From positions 172,220 to 236,219 of the forward strand of contig JAJZGY010000001.1 in assembly GCA_021804785.1 (NCBI GenBank): a stretch of DNA of 64,000 nucleotides, in the 5' to 3' direction. The translations under genes and the position numbers were made by a program. Numbering within the stretch: position 1 is the stretch's first letter; every line of letters starts with the position of its first letter. Below, one piece after another: positions 9,501 through 18,001 of this stretch. The DNA comes from Pseudomonadota bacterium. Its GTDB lineage: Bacteria > Pseudomonadota > Alphaproteobacteria > Micropepsales > Micropepsaceae. The notes under the pieces were generated by a model. It was given only the letters and a program-made list of their open reading frames with translations. It searched no databases and was not told where the DNA came from.

Positions 9501-9840
9501 GCGGATCAATCGCAAGAGCACCGATAGAAGCAACCCTCTGATGTTGAAATAGTGCTCTCCACGTGATGCCACCGTTTGTGGTGCGGAATACACCGCCATC
9601 AGCGGTACCGACATAATATAGGTTGGCATTGCCCTCCACACCAACCACCGAAGTCACCCGCCCTCCCGTAACAGCTGGCCCGATCTGACGAAAATGAATG
9701 CTACTACCTACCTGCAACGGGAGCGTCGTAAGGCCTTGATGGTTTTCTGTTTGTGGACCGGCCTTCGCGGACCAAGCTGGAGGGATAAAAAGTACGCACG
9801 AAAGAGCCGCTATGGCTGAGAACAGGCGGTGTGATGACAT
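6550..9840 (-). CDS. Exported sialidase/VPS10-type beta-propeller protein with many Asp-box repeats
   Basis: This 1096-residue protein starts with a Sec signal peptide (basic MSSHR, hydrophobic core, likely cleavage after AWSA near residue 25). Most of the mature chain (about 50-760) is built of blades carrying Asp-box motifs of the S/T-x-D/N-x-G-x-x-W type, such as TTNGGITW, STDSGRHW, TTNGGKSW, SLDGGVTW, SSNYGENW, SVDRGRTW, TRNGGKTW and SHDYGASW; I count about eleven. This resembles the VPS10/sortilin-like propellers and the 'glycosyl hydrolase, BNR repeat' proteins common in Acidobacteria and Bacteroidetes. A beta-sandwich-like segment (about 900-960) and a helical C-terminal part follow. 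No sialidase RIP motif or catalytic set was recognised, so a binding or peptide-handling role is as likely as glycoside cleavage. It stands alone. Confidence 0.75.
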   Translation of the reverse strand: MSSHRLFSAIAALSCVLFIPPAWSAKAGPQTENHQGLTTLPLQVGSSIHFRQIGPAVTGGRVTSVVGVEGNANLYYVGTADGGVFRTTNGGITWRALFQHQRVASIGALAIDPRNPSVIWAGTGEANVRNDVSFGDGIYKSTDSGRHWKQVGLAHTFQISRIVINPLNPNIVLAAAMGSPWANNPERGVYRTTNGGKSWTKVLYRGPDVGISDMAIDSTNPQIIFAATYQYRRKPWTYSEGGPKDAIYKSLDGGVTWKRLKGHGLPTKPVTRIGLAIAASSPNVVYAVMGSNEGVLWRSSNYGENWTLVSKNQEVDARPFYFSHIEVDPKRPNHVFAISNDLLVSSDGGRAFHKIAKKIHVDYHAMWIDPNGSGRIIDGNDGGIAISRDNGKLWRFIDNFPIGQFYHVAVGRGIRYQVCGGLQDNSSWCGPSWSKDPSGILNRMWYSLNGGDGVYAIPAADNPNLIYNSTQNGDYQIFDRTTEQSRDIEPYPRDFTGKGVASLPYRFAWEAALAVSPDNPKVIYAGGNVVFKSVDRGRTWKVISPDLTRNDKAKQGSSGGPVIKDNSGAEAYDTILTISVAPSDPNVIWVGTDDGEVQLTRNGGKTWTNVSSNLSGVGPWGRIESIDVSPNNPGEALIAIDRHFSGDFKPYLFRSHDYGASWTSVSGNLPKDVYAHVIRRDLHNPNLYYAGLENGLYVSWDRGHHWYLFGLGLPDASVYDIALDTRDNDLVVATHGRSLWILDDLTPLQNFNPQIARTPLTLFHPEAALRYWPWSYVEDLGDGTFYGQNPTYGAAFNYYLSKSSKTSGELTITNASGQVVRTLKGFHKGKPEAMTPAMFGSKNEGNARSSESLRVKDDVLAPSNKKLVPWVPTQAGLHRVHWDLRSQGPVRWQTPLKFQKGPRAGAMLPPGTYMATLKIGDHTASQTFTVVNDPASDGTLAAMQQRYNLSEQVLHEFSQLDVALNRLHAIDVQAKALCVAARATAEEPVVVQEVKFLEAAAKAVKLEITSNAGAEESTLRVPDKIREHLEMLTYLLEGSDAVPAAPKLEVKAIYDREYRFAIANYDHFLDTEVQKFNQVMLSHQLTGVVPGKKLSP

Positions 9841-10644
9841 GATTGGCCTTCTGATGATTTACGCCCTAGAACCAACCATGTTGGCCTCAGGCTTTGCTAC
9901 GACCATTACCCGGATGGCAGGTTGCTGACCAGTCTTGAGGGCGGACAGAGCACATCGTCAACTGCCTTCTCTTCATGGGCGAGAATTCCTGCGCGCATTG
10001 ACCAAATATTGCCTTTGGTTAGCAGAAAGGCATTCCTGACTCCGTGACCACAGGAACAACCGTCGGAAGTGACTTAGCACCAGATGGAAATCTATTTGCT
10101 GTGACACAGCACATTTTTACAAATAATATCATATAGATAGACGATATTTATACACAGCAGTTATGCAATGCAGCATTTCATCTCGGTGGCGCGAAAGTGA
10201 AGGAGGATGCCGCTAGCAACTGCTGCAAACACAGTCTGGACGGGCGAGCATTGAAGCTGCGTACCACCGAGCCCTACTCGCCACAGCGGGAAACTGCGTT
10301 ACTCACTTCACGAAACGTTGAAAGAAGTGACACCGCTGTGATCCCTCCCTGTCGGAAGTCCAAGCCGCCCCTGTTTGTTCGCCAACATCACCACAGCAAG
10401 GGCCATGCGCAGGACATCGTCAGACAGCCTCCAATCTCGGTCTTGTTAAACAGACGGATCAAGGTCTTTGATAAGACCGATTAATCCAAGCACCAGAGCG
10501 CATTTCGCCAAAGAAGTAGCTACCCGCAGCCTTAAGACGGAAACCACCCATAGTGCGTCGTCCAATCTCCACGCACTCAGGTAAGCTCCCTCTAGCCGAT
10601 GTAGAGGACCTGGCGCCACAAACGATTACAAGCGAGCCACTATC
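9841..10644. other. Non-coding stretch before the IS630 remnant
   Basis: About 800 bases lie between the propeller gene's start and the left end of the IS element. Apart from the first copy of a 28-bp direct repeat (10113-10140), nothing stands out. The open frame at 10197-10484 has no recognisable product. The propeller gene's promoter should lie at the left end of this stretch, but I could not pick a convincing -35/-10 pair. Confidence 0.5.
10113..10140 (+). repeat. 28-bp direct repeat, left copy
   Basis: This A/T-rich stretch (ATTTTTACAAATAAT followed by ATCATATAGATAG) matches 12286-12313 at 25 of 28 positions, and the three differences are all A/T swaps. Sequences on either side of the two copies do not match, so the similarity is confined to the repeat. 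The copies lie 2173 bp apart and enclose the IS630 remnant. Confidence 0.8.
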
Positions 10645-10668
10645 AAACCGTCCGCAAGTATATGCACT
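10645..10668 (+). repeat. Left inverted end of the IS630 remnant
   Basis: The core CCGTCC and the inner ATGCAC of this 24-bp end are both found in the reverse complement of 11664-11687. The ends agree at 17 of 24 positions, which is typical of a drifting IS. Confidence 0.65.
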
Positions 10669-10709
10669 ACCTTGTTGACGAGAGAATCCTGAAGTGATTC
10701 GCTTTTGGC

Positions 10710-11662
10710 ATGAGAAAGGATGATGCCCGCAAACTGGATCATGCCACGCTGGAAGCGATGCGCATCCGAGCCGTGCGCAGCGTGCAGACTGGGGGGAATC
10801 CTGATGTTGTGGCGCGATCTTTGCGGATCAACCGGCGCACGATGTACGGATGGCTGGCGCAGTATCGGCAAGACGGATGGGGAGCGTTGAGGGCGAAGCC
10901 ACTTTTTGGCAGGACGCGCAAACTGGATGGGCGCGCGAGATGGTGGCGAAGCTGATCGCAGACAAGTTCGGCGTCATGTTGAGTGCCAATTCAGTTGGCC
11001 GGCTGCTGGCGCAACTCAGCATCACCTGCGAGAAGCCTTTGCACCGTGCACAGGAGCGAGACGCGGCTCTGGTCGAGCAATGGCTCAAGAAGGAGCATCC
11101 AAAGATCAAAGCCCTGGCGCAGGTTGAAAAGGCTGAGATTTTCTTCGGCGACGCCGCCCATATGCGTTCCCACCATCACGCAGGGCGTACTTGGGGCAAG
11201 AAGGGGGAAACGCCCGCCGTCGAAACCACGGGTGCACGCCATTCCCTGAGCCTGATCTCGGCAATCAGCGCGCGCGGCCAGATGCGGTTCATGATCATGC
11301 AAGCAGGCGGGGTCATTGCTGCGGTCTTCAGCGAATTTCTGAAGCGCCCGCTCATCGGCGCCAAACGGGCTATTTTCTTGGTCATCGATCGCGGACCTAC
11401 CCACATTGCCAGGAAGACCAGAGCTTTTGTCGACAGCCTGAACGGCAGACTGCGGCTGTTTTATCTTCCGCCCTATTCGCCCGACCGCAATCCTGATGAA
11501 CTGGTCTTGAAGCACCTCAAAGCCGACACTGTCGGCCGCATGGCGACCACCAGCAAAGCTGATTTCAACGCCAAGGTCCGCGCCTCAACGCGCCAGTTGC
11601 AGAATGATCCAGATAAAATCCGCTCCTTCTACCCAAAGCCATCCCTCAGATATGCCGCGTGA
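10710..11662 (+). pseudogene. IS630-family transposase, frame broken by an internal deletion
   Basis: The first part (10710 to about 10930, one frame) is an N-terminal helix-turn-helix segment with ARSLRINRRTMYGWLAQYRQ and KPLFGRTRKLDGR. The second part (about 10930-11662, another frame) continues with REMVAKLIADKFGV, the DDE catalytic core (FFGDAAH; LVIDRGPTHIA; LPPYSPDRNPDEL) and the C-terminus. In intact relatives about 20 residues normally lie between KLDGR and WTREMVAKLI. Here they are missing and the frame shifts at the junction near 10925-10940, so this looks like a deletion of roughly 60 bases that is not a multiple of three. The last acidic residue sits in NPDEL rather than the usual NP-x-E. 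Confidence 0.85.
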
Positions 11663-11663
11663 A

Positions 11664-11687
11664 TGTGCATCTATTTATGGACGGACT
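11664..11687 (-). repeat. Right inverted end of the IS630 remnant
   Basis: This end immediately follows the transposase stop codon. Its reverse complement pairs with the left end at 10645-10668, and it is followed by the TA dinucleotide at 11687-11688. Confidence 0.65.
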
Positions 11688-11688
11688 A

Positions 11689-12285
11689 ATATGTCATAGA
11701 TACCATCGGATCGCGCGCCGCCCCAAAGGTTAGGCCATAGAGAATAGAGATCGTGTTTCACACGCAGGCCATCGCGGTTCCGCAGCAGTGATCACCAGCG
11801 CGGCGAACCAGAAGCGATGGCCGGCCTCTAGTTCATTGTCAGCCAGCGCCGCCGTGTGGATTTGCACTGGCCAGGCCCGTCACGGGACTTCCCTTCCCGC
11901 CTGTGTTGCGAACAAAGCCTCAGCAAGGAAGCGCATTCGAGGCGTTGGCTGAACCAAGGAAGAGAGGCTTCGTAGGCTGCGGCAATCGTGGAGACGGCTG
12001 CAATCTAGGCGAATGCGTTTTCGCGCGCCTGCTCAAAGAAAGGTCCTTGCCTGCCTCTCCATTCTCCGTCAGCGGTCCTCTTTAGCTCCGCCGGCCTCAC
12101 CTCTGGCCTTTTCTGTCAAATTGCGGCCAAAGGCTGCCTCCGCACCCGCACTCCGAAAGCAGCTTTTTTTCTGGTAAGGCTTCCGCGAAGATGCCGTCCG
12201 GTGCGCGTTCGGAATTGGCGTCTTGACTGCGGAATTCGCGCGCCGAATCCGGAAAAGTTGGAGACCCCACTTGCCGGGGTAATGA
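11689..12285. other. Non-coding stretch between the IS remnant and trpG
   Basis: No gene is recognised in about 600 bases. The open frame at 11903-12085 has no family resemblance. A TTGACT at 12223-12228 could be a -35 element, but no good -10 lies 16-18 bp downstream. No trp leader peptide with a run of Trp codons was seen, and trpE is not in the window. Confidence 0.5.
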
Positions 12286-12313
12286 ATTTATACAAATAAT
12301 TTCAAATAGATAG
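12286..12313 (+). repeat. 28-bp direct repeat, right copy, abutting trpG
   Basis: This copy (ATTTATACAAATAAT followed by TTCAAATAGATAG) ends seven bases before the GTG start of trpG. Its A/T richness and position mean it could double as part of the trp promoter or leader; the left copy at 10113-10140 has no gene immediately behind it. Confidence 0.8.
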
Positions 12314-12320
12314 GTTCGAA

Positions 12321-12911
12321 GTGCTGCTTCTTATCGATAATTACGACAGCTTTACGTACAACCTTTTCCACTTTTTGGGGGAACTGGGTGCGAAGGTAGA
12401 GGTACGCCGTAACGACGCACTCTCCGTCCAGGAAGCCCTCGGCCTCCATGCGGACGCCATCGTACTTTCTCCAGGGCCATGCACGCCGGACGAAGCGGGA
12501 ATTTGTCTTGACCTCATCCAGGAGGCAGCAGGGACCGTTCCTATACTGGGCGTTTGCCTAGGTCATCAGGCCATCGGGCAGGCCTATGGAGGGCGCGTCG
12601 TGCGCGCTCGCGAACCGATCCATGGCAAACTCTCCCGCATTCACCATTCCGGCCAAAGCGTTTTTCGTGGGCTCAATAACAACTTTCAAGCCACGCGCTA
12701 TCACTCCTTGGTTATTGCAGAGAACAGCATTCCAAGTTGTCTCGAGGTGACGGCGCGTAGCGAAGACGAAAGCATTATGGGAGTGATGCATAAACGCCAT
12801 CCGGTGCATGGTGTTCAGTTTCATCCCGAGAGCATCGCATCCGAACAGGGCCTCGCACTTCTGGATAATTTTTTGAAGATCGCACGTGACTTTACCCGGG
12901 AGGGTGCATGA
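12321..12911 (+). CDS. trpG: Anthranilate synthase glutamine amidotransferase subunit (TrpG/PabA)
   Basis: This 196-residue class I glutamine amidotransferase supplies ammonia from glutamine to anthranilate synthase (TrpE), and may also serve aminodeoxychorismate synthase. The nucleophile Cys79 lies in GVCLGHQ, and His168 and Glu170 lie in VQFHPES. The start is GTG, with the N-terminus LLLIDNYDSFTYNL typical of the family. The 3' end overlaps trpD by four bases (ATGA), giving translational coupling. The 28-bp repeat abuts its 5' end. Confidence 0.93.
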   Translation: MLLLIDNYDSFTYNLFHFLGELGAKVEVRRNDALSVQEALGLHADAIVLSPGPCTPDEAGICLDLIQEAAGTVPILGVCLGHQAIGQAYGGRVVRAREPIHGKLSRIHHSGQSVFRGLNNNFQATRYHSLVIAENSIPSCLEVTARSEDESIMGVMHKRHPVHGVQFHPESIASEQGLALLDNFLKIARDFTREGA

Positions 12912-13933
12912 GCGATCTCGCCGAGGCACTGCGGCTCCTAGTGGCGGGGGATACCCTGTCAGCCGTGCAATCTGCAAACGCGGTTACCGAAATCATGAAG
13001 GGAGAGCAACCGCCAGGACTTATAGGGGCATTTTTAACCGCTATGGCGATCCGCCCTCCCTCAGTAGAAGAGATTGTCGGAGCAGCAATGGCGATGCGTG
13101 CAACCATGACCCGCATTGAGGCTCCTCCAAATGCAATAGACCTATGCGGTACAGGAGGCGATGGCAAAGGGACCTACAATGTTTCAACTGCGGCAGCCAT
13201 AATAGTGGCTGCCTGCGGCATCCCTGTGGCCAAACACGGAAATCGCAGCGCATCTTCGCGGGCAGGCACAGCTGATGTCTTGGAAGCACTCTCGCTGCCG
13301 ATCGATCTGCCTCCGGCAGAGGCTCAGTCTGCTTTGCAGAACGACGGATTCGCATTCCTCTTTGCACCTTTATACCATGGTGCGATGCGTCACGTCGGCT
13401 CCATTCGGAAGGAGCTGGGCTTTCGTACGATTTTCAACCTACTCGGCCCCCTTTGCAATCCGGCACAGGTTAGATTTCAGCTCCTTGGGGTATTTTCTGA
13501 CGAGTGGGTGGAAAAATTAGCCTATGTACTTCGGGAATTAGGAAGTACACGTGCACTCGTGGTTCACGGCCATGACGGCCTGGATGAATTGACAACTACA
13601 ACCAGCACGCTCGCAGCGGAGCTGAGGAATGGGCAAATCACACTGCGCCAAATTGAACCCGAGGAAGCAGGTCTTTCCCGCACTGTAATTTCGCAACTAA
13701 TTGGCGCCGACACGAAACACAATGCGGCAGCACTCCGAGATCTTCTAGGAGGAAAGAAAAACCCATTTCGTGATATTGCCTTACTTAACAGCGCAGCAGC
13801 CCTGCAGGTCGCAGGTCACTCCGAGACACTGGTAGCGGGGGTCCGTCAAGCTGCGATGGCTATTGACGATGGCCGGGCCGAACGGTTGTTGCTCCGACTG
13901 ATACGCACGAATCGCAACCAGGACAAATGCTAA
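12908..13933 (+). CDS. trpD: Anthranilate phosphoribosyltransferase
   Basis: TrpD joins anthranilate to PRPP in the second step of tryptophan synthesis. The 341-residue length is normal. The PRPP-binding glycine-rich loop ([18 protein letters not shown]), the [12 protein letters not shown] segment and the [14 protein letters not shown] helix are all present. It overlaps trpG by four bases and trpC by seven, so the trio is one translational unit. Confidence 0.96.
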   Translation: MSDLAEALRLLVAGDTLSAVQSANAVTEIMKGEQPPGLIGAFLTAMAIRPPSVEEIVGAAMAMRATMTRIEAPPNAIDLCGTGGDGKGTYNVSTAAAIIVAACGIPVAKHGNRSASSRAGTADVLEALSLPIDLPPAEAQSALQNDGFAFLFAPLYHGAMRHVGSIRKELGFRTIFNLLGPLCNPAQVRFQLLGVFSDEWVEKLAYVLRELGSTRALVVHGHDGLDELTTTTSTLAAELRNGQITLRQIEPEEAGLSRTVISQLIGADTKHNAAALRDLLGGKKNPFRDIALLNSAAALQVAGHSETLVAGVRQAAMAIDDGRAERLLLRLIRTNRNQDKC

Positions 13934-14721
13934 TGAGTATTCTGGCTCGTATTGCCGCCTACAAGCGAGAGGAAATATTAGCAGCCAAAGCCCTCGAGCC
14001 ACTCAACGAACTGACTGCAAGACTGCAAGATGCAGATCCACCTCGAGGTTTCAGAGATGCCTTACTGAAGGCCCAGGCGGAAGGACGCTATGGCCTAATT
14101 GCAGAAATAAAAAAGGCGAGCCCATCAAAAGGACTCATCCGGCCTGACTTTGATCCATTCGAGCTTGCGCGAGCCTATGAATCCGGCGGAGCTAGCTGCC
14201 TCTCGGTATTAACCGATTTCCCTTCATTTCAGGGGAGCCCACTCTATCTGACTCAGGCAAGGTCCGCGACAGCACTTCCCGCTTTGCGTAAGGACTTTCT
14301 CCTGGAGCCATACCAAGTCGTACAATCACGCGTGCTTGGAGCTGACTGTATCCTTGCAATCATGGCTTTGGTTGACGATGAAGAGGCCTACGCAATCAGC
14401 TCCGAAGCAGCGCGCTGGGGAATGGATGTGCTTGTAGAAGTTCACAATGAAATCGAGTTAGAACGAGCATTAACCCTTAAGCCAGCGATGATAGGTATCA
14501 ACAATCGTGACCTTAACAGCTTCGTGACTGATTTAGGCGTTACCCTACGTCTTGCCAAAAATGTTCCTAAGGACATATTGATCGTAGCAGAAAGTGGATT
14601 ATCCACGCCAACCGATCTACGGCGTTTAGCATCAGCTGGTGTGAGTTCATTTCTAATCGGCGAAAGCCTCATGCGCCAAAAAGATGTGTTTAAGGCTACC
14701 CGTGAGCTACTCGCACCATGA
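13927..14721 (+). CDS. trpC: Indole-3-glycerol-phosphate synthase
   Basis: This 264-residue TIM barrel closes the indole ring from carboxyphenylamino-deoxyribulose phosphate. Recognisable motifs are [11 protein letters not shown] (catalytic Lys), the [12 protein letters not shown] strand, GINNRDL and [10 protein letters not shown] near the phosphate site. Translation could begin at ATG 13927 or ATG 13933; the first overlaps the trpD stop. The last four bases overlap moaC. It is monofunctional, with no PRAI domain fused. Confidence 0.96.
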   Translation: MLMSILARIAAYKREEILAAKALEPLNELTARLQDADPPRGFRDALLKAQAEGRYGLIAEIKKASPSKGLIRPDFDPFELARAYESGGASCLSVLTDFPSFQGSPLYLTQARSATALPALRKDFLLEPYQVVQSRVLGADCILAIMALVDDEEAYAISSEAARWGMDVLVEVHNEIELERALTLKPAMIGINNRDLNSFVTDLGVTLRLAKNVPKDILIVAESGLSTPTDLRRLASAGVSSFLIGESLMRQKDVFKATRELLAP

Positions 14722-15506
14722 CCAAACTCAGCCATCTTGACGAACAAGGGGCCGCACACATGGTGGATGTGTCTGCTAAAGACATAACAACCCGCCAAGC
14801 CTGCGCGGAAGCCATTATCCAAATGTCCGAGCAGGCGTTTAGTGCGGCAATCACCGGTACCGGACCAAAGGGTGAGGTACTGGCCACTGCCCGCATCGCT
14901 GGGATCATGGCCATAAAGCGCACAAGTGAACTGATTCCTCTCTGTCACCCACTTTCCATTAGTAATGCAGCAATAGACTTTGAGCCGTTACCAAAGCAAA
15001 GCGCATTGCGCATTTTGGCAACTGTAAAGACGGACGGGAAGACCGGTGTTGAAATGGAAGCCTTGACAGGCGCCAGCATTGCCGCCCTGACGGTCTACGA
15101 CATGATCAAAGCGATAGATAAAGCCAGTCAAATCGGCTCAATTCGTCTGCTAGCGAAATCAGGTGGCAAAAGCGGAGCCTACTCAATTCCGCAGTCACAC
15201 ACGCACCACGTATCAAGCGGGTTTCGTGACGCCCCGGCGCGAGGATTGGGCAAAACCATGACGCCAACGCAGCGCTCCGTTACTCCAGCACAAACTCTAG
15301 GAGGCGGGCCCCGTCAAGCTTTGCGCACATTCATGATCGAGCATCATCTGCGTGCTAGTCAGTGGGCAAAGGCGGCAAATGTTCCGGTTGCACAGATCTA
15401 TGGCTTTTTGACTGGAAAGACCCACACCATAGCTCCTGAAACTCTCTCAAAACTCGCGTCCGTTGTAGGCGTTCGTCCCCAGGATCTGCTCGGGAGCCAC
15501 GAATGA
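14718..15506 (+). CDS. moaC: MoaC (cyclic pyranopterin monophosphate synthase) with a fused C-terminal helix-turn-helix domain
   Basis: Residues 1-158 are a standard MoaC, which converts the MoaA product to cyclic pyranopterin monophosphate in molybdenum cofactor synthesis: [33 protein letters not shown] and AKSGGKSG are conserved. MoaC usually ends there. This one goes on for about 100 residues: a linker (159-198) and then a domain (about 200-258) that reads as an XRE/Cro-like helix-turn-helix, with [21 protein letters not shown] and a closing [19 protein letters not shown]. The frame is uninterrupted and ends four bases inside moeA. A link between cofactor synthesis and DNA binding is inferred from the fusion only. 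Confidence 0.9.
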   Translation: MTKLSHLDEQGAAHMVDVSAKDITTRQACAEAIIQMSEQAFSAAITGTGPKGEVLATARIAGIMAIKRTSELIPLCHPLSISNAAIDFEPLPKQSALRILATVKTDGKTGVEMEALTGASIAALTVYDMIKAIDKASQIGSIRLLAKSGGKSGAYSIPQSHTHHVSSGFRDAPARGLGKTMTPTQRSVTPAQTLGGGPRQALRTFMIEHHLRASQWAKAANVPVAQIYGFLTGKTHTIAPETLSKLASVVGVRPQDLLGSHE

Positions 15507-16702
15507 TTTCGGTAAACGAAGCCGTGGAGCGAATTGTATCGGCATTCAACCCTCTGCCGTCGGAAATTGTGCCTATTGCGGACGGCTATCGCCGGGTAAT
15601 CGCAGAGGATGCAATTGCAAAGGTCAATCAGCCACCTTTCCCCGTGTCAGCAATGGACGGCTATGCGGTGCGCTACGTCGATTGTACTACAGCGGGCTCC
15701 ATTCTTAGTGTCGTCGGGACCGCCCCGGCTGGCAAGCCATTTTCCGGACGCCTTGAGAGTGGACACTGTGTACGCATCTTCACCGGCGGCGTTGTACCAG
15801 ATGGCGCCGACGCCATCGTGATACAAGAAAATGTCGATATCTTAGATGGACATCAGGTACGCTTGCGTGTTGTCGCAGAGCCTAACCGCCACATTCGCCG
15901 GGCAGGCTTGGATTTTTGTCTCAATGACCTTCTTGTGGCCTCCGGAACGCGTCTTTCGGCTCGTGATCTCTCGCTCATCGCCGCTGGTGACATTGCCGAG
16001 ATCAAGGTCCACCGCCGGCCACGCATCGCGATTGCGGCTACCGGTGACGAATTGACGCCGCCTGGCGCTAAAAAGATCAGGGGGGAAATTGTCGCTTCCT
16101 CTGGCTATGCGCTGGCTGCCATGATCGAAAACTGGGGAGGCACAGCAAACTACCTTGGAATTATACCGGACCGCGAGGAGGCCATTAGCAGCCTTCCCGA
16201 GCGTGCCCAAGATGCGGATCTGCTTGTCACGCTGGGGGGCGCATCTGTCGGCGACCACGACCTAATCCAAAAGGCACTGGAGCCACGCGGTTTGCGGGTC
16301 AATTTCTGGAAAATTGCCATGCGCCCAGGTAAGCCACTGTTGTTCGGACGGGTTGGAGATTTGCCCCTCTTAGGGTTACCCGGCAATCCCGTTTCTACCA
16401 TTGTATGTGCGCTTATCTTCTTGAAGCCAGCAATACGGGCGATGATTGGTGATAAATGCCAGGCTGTTCACCATTACGCCAGCCTCGCAACGCCCTTAGC
16501 CGCCAACGACGGTCGCTATGATTTTTTGCGTGCCAAACTTCATCATCGAAATGATGAGGAAATCGTGACCCCAATGGCGGTCCAGGACTCCTCGATGCTG
16601 CTTAACCTAGCTCAAGCCGATGTCCTCATATTGCGTCCGCCGCATGCACCTGCAGCACCTGCCGGAAGTGTGGTCGAAGTTTTGTGGCTGAACGATGTTT
16701 AG
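15503..16702 (+). CDS. moeA: Molybdopterin molybdenumtransferase
   Basis: MoeA inserts molybdate into adenylated molybdopterin. The 399-residue protein has PPFPVSAMDGYAVR near the N-terminus, GAPAG-like GTAPAGKPF, IFTGGVVPDGADAIVIQEN, the TLGGASVGDHD loop that binds the pterin, and MRPGKPLLFGR with GLPGNPVS. It starts four bases inside moaC and closes the trp-mo operon. Confidence 0.96.
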   Translation: MISVNEAVERIVSAFNPLPSEIVPIADGYRRVIAEDAIAKVNQPPFPVSAMDGYAVRYVDCTTAGSILSVVGTAPAGKPFSGRLESGHCVRIFTGGVVPDGADAIVIQENVDILDGHQVRLRVVAEPNRHIRRAGLDFCLNDLLVASGTRLSARDLSLIAAGDIAEIKVHRRPRIAIAATGDELTPPGAKKIRGEIVASSGYALAAMIENWGGTANYLGIIPDREEAISSLPERAQDADLLVTLGGASVGDHDLIQKALEPRGLRVNFWKIAMRPGKPLLFGRVGDLPLLGLPGNPVSTIVCALIFLKPAIRAMIGDKCQAVHHYASLATPLAANDGRYDFLRAKLHHRNDEEIVTPMAVQDSSMLLNLAQADVLILRPPHAPAAPAGSVVEVLWLNDV

Positions 16703-16875
16703 TCTTTCGCCGGATTTCCATGTGCATGGCATCTGCTTCACCCAATATGGATCAACAAACGGCATACCTAGTGTGTTCAATGGACACAGAGCGCGGCTGA
16801 CTTTTCAATACTGACGCCTTATCCATCGCGGAATAGTGAGCCGCCTTCATCTGCCCGCCCGCAATTGGTCTCCTA

Positions 16876-17913
16876 TCATGGTGTTAAAACCATTTTCAAT
16901 GCACCTGCCTTACGCTGTTCAAAGAGCTGATAGGCGCTACCACCCTCACTGAGTGGCAAGCGGTGGCTGATGTACCTTTCAGGACGCAGTCGTCCTGACT
17001 GGACGAGTGGAAACAGAGTTGGCAGTTCCTCAGGTACCGAGCAAGTGCCCGCGCGGAACGTCAAACCAGCTGCAAAGGCGCGCTCAAGCGGAAACGCAAA
17101 ACGGCGCGACTGCTGAACGCCAATCACCGAGACAGTGCCGCGTCGGCGAACAAGCCGAAGAGAAAGATCAACAGTGGCTTCGCTACCCACCACTTCAATC
17201 ACGCAATCCAGTAGGCGACCATGCGTAGCCTCACGAATTCTGTCTCTTGCATCATCGGGATGGAGCGCAATTGCTCCTGAAGCTTCTGCAAATTTGCGAC
17301 GCTCGGGTACTGGATCGATAGCGTAGACAGCATGGGCACCCATAACAAAAGCGCTGTCCACAGCCATCAATCCGATAGGTCCCAAACCCAGTACCGCGAC
17401 ACTGCTCCCCGGACAAATGTCTGCATTACGTGCACCGAACCAAGCCGTTGCGAGCGCATCGGTCATCATCAACGCCTGTTCCGCGGTCACGCCATCCGGG
17501 ATGACAATGGCATTACTGTCGGCAGCGGGAACGCGAACCGCCTCTGCCTGTGAGCCCTGCAGCCTGGCAGACAGTCCGTAGCACGCAGCAAGGCCCAACT
17601 CACAAAGACCTACAACACCCGAAAGGCAGGCACGGCATGCACCGCAACCAACCGCGGCCGGAAGCATGACCTTGTCGCCAATCTTAAGCCGGTTGACGGC
17701 GCGCCCAACTTCAACAACCTCCCCAACAGCCTCATGCCCAATACAAAAGCCTACATCATCAGAAAATCCGTGACCGTGATAAATGTGAAGGTCGCTGCCG
17801 CAGATCGAGCAGGCGCTGACCTTTACGATTGCATCACGCTCCGACTGAGGTAATGGATCTTCCATCACCTCATAACGCACGTCACGCGCGCCATAATAGC
17901 GAAGAGCTTTCAT
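16876..17913 (-). CDS. Zinc-dependent medium-chain alcohol/polyol dehydrogenase
   Basis: The 345-residue protein belongs to the MDR family. Catalytic zinc ligands are Cys38, His60 and Glu61 (GHEAVGEVVEVG); the structural zinc cysteines are 90, 93, 96 and 104. The nucleotide fold has GLGPIG (176-181) and an acidic Asp200, which favours NAD over NADP. The substrate cannot be read from the sequence; sorbitol/threonine-type secondary alcohols are typical of this branch. It follows the SDR gene on the same strand with an 88-bp gap, so the two are probably one transcription unit. Confidence 0.85.
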   Translation of the reverse strand: MKALRYYGARDVRYEVMEDPLPQSERDAIVKVSACSICGSDLHIYHGHGFSDDVGFCIGHEAVGEVVEVGRAVNRLKIGDKVMLPAAVGCGACRACLSGVVGLCELGLAACYGLSARLQGSQAEAVRVPAADSNAIVIPDGVTAEQALMMTDALATAWFGARNADICPGSSVAVLGLGPIGLMAVDSAFVMGAHAVYAIDPVPERRKFAEASGAIALHPDDARDRIREATHGRLLDCVIEVVGSEATVDLSLRLVRRRGTVSVIGVQQSRRFAFPLERAFAAGLTFRAGTCSVPEELPTLFPLVQSGRLRPERYISHRLPLSEGGSAYQLFEQRKAGALKMVLTP

Positions 17914-18001
17914 TGGTGCCGCCTCCCCCTGATCGCAAAACTGTTGCTTTCAAGATTTATATCGGTCCATCCAGTCGCTTAGATAGAGTGTTGTCCTAAA
18001 T

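Larger units (their letters stand above)
10645..11688 (+). mobile_element. Degenerate IS630-family insertion sequence
   Basis: The element consists of an IS630-type transposase gene broken by an internal deletion (10710-11662), bounded by imperfect inverted ends of about 24 bp at 10645-10668 and 11664-11687, with 17 of 24 positions pairing. A TA at 11687-11688 fits the TA target of IS630/Tc1 elements; the left TA (10641-10642) lies three bases further out than expected. The transposase frame is broken, so the copy should not move by itself. Confidence 0.75.

Noticed and set aside
10197..10484. Open frame of 95 codons before the IS element
   Set aside because: No family, irregular composition with several short basic stretches; probably chance in non-coding DNA.
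10991..11515. 174-codon open frame opposite the IS transposase
   Set aside because: Shadow of the transposase catalytic core.
11903..12085. Open frame of 60 codons between the IS and trpG
   Set aside because: No trp leader features or domain; not supported.
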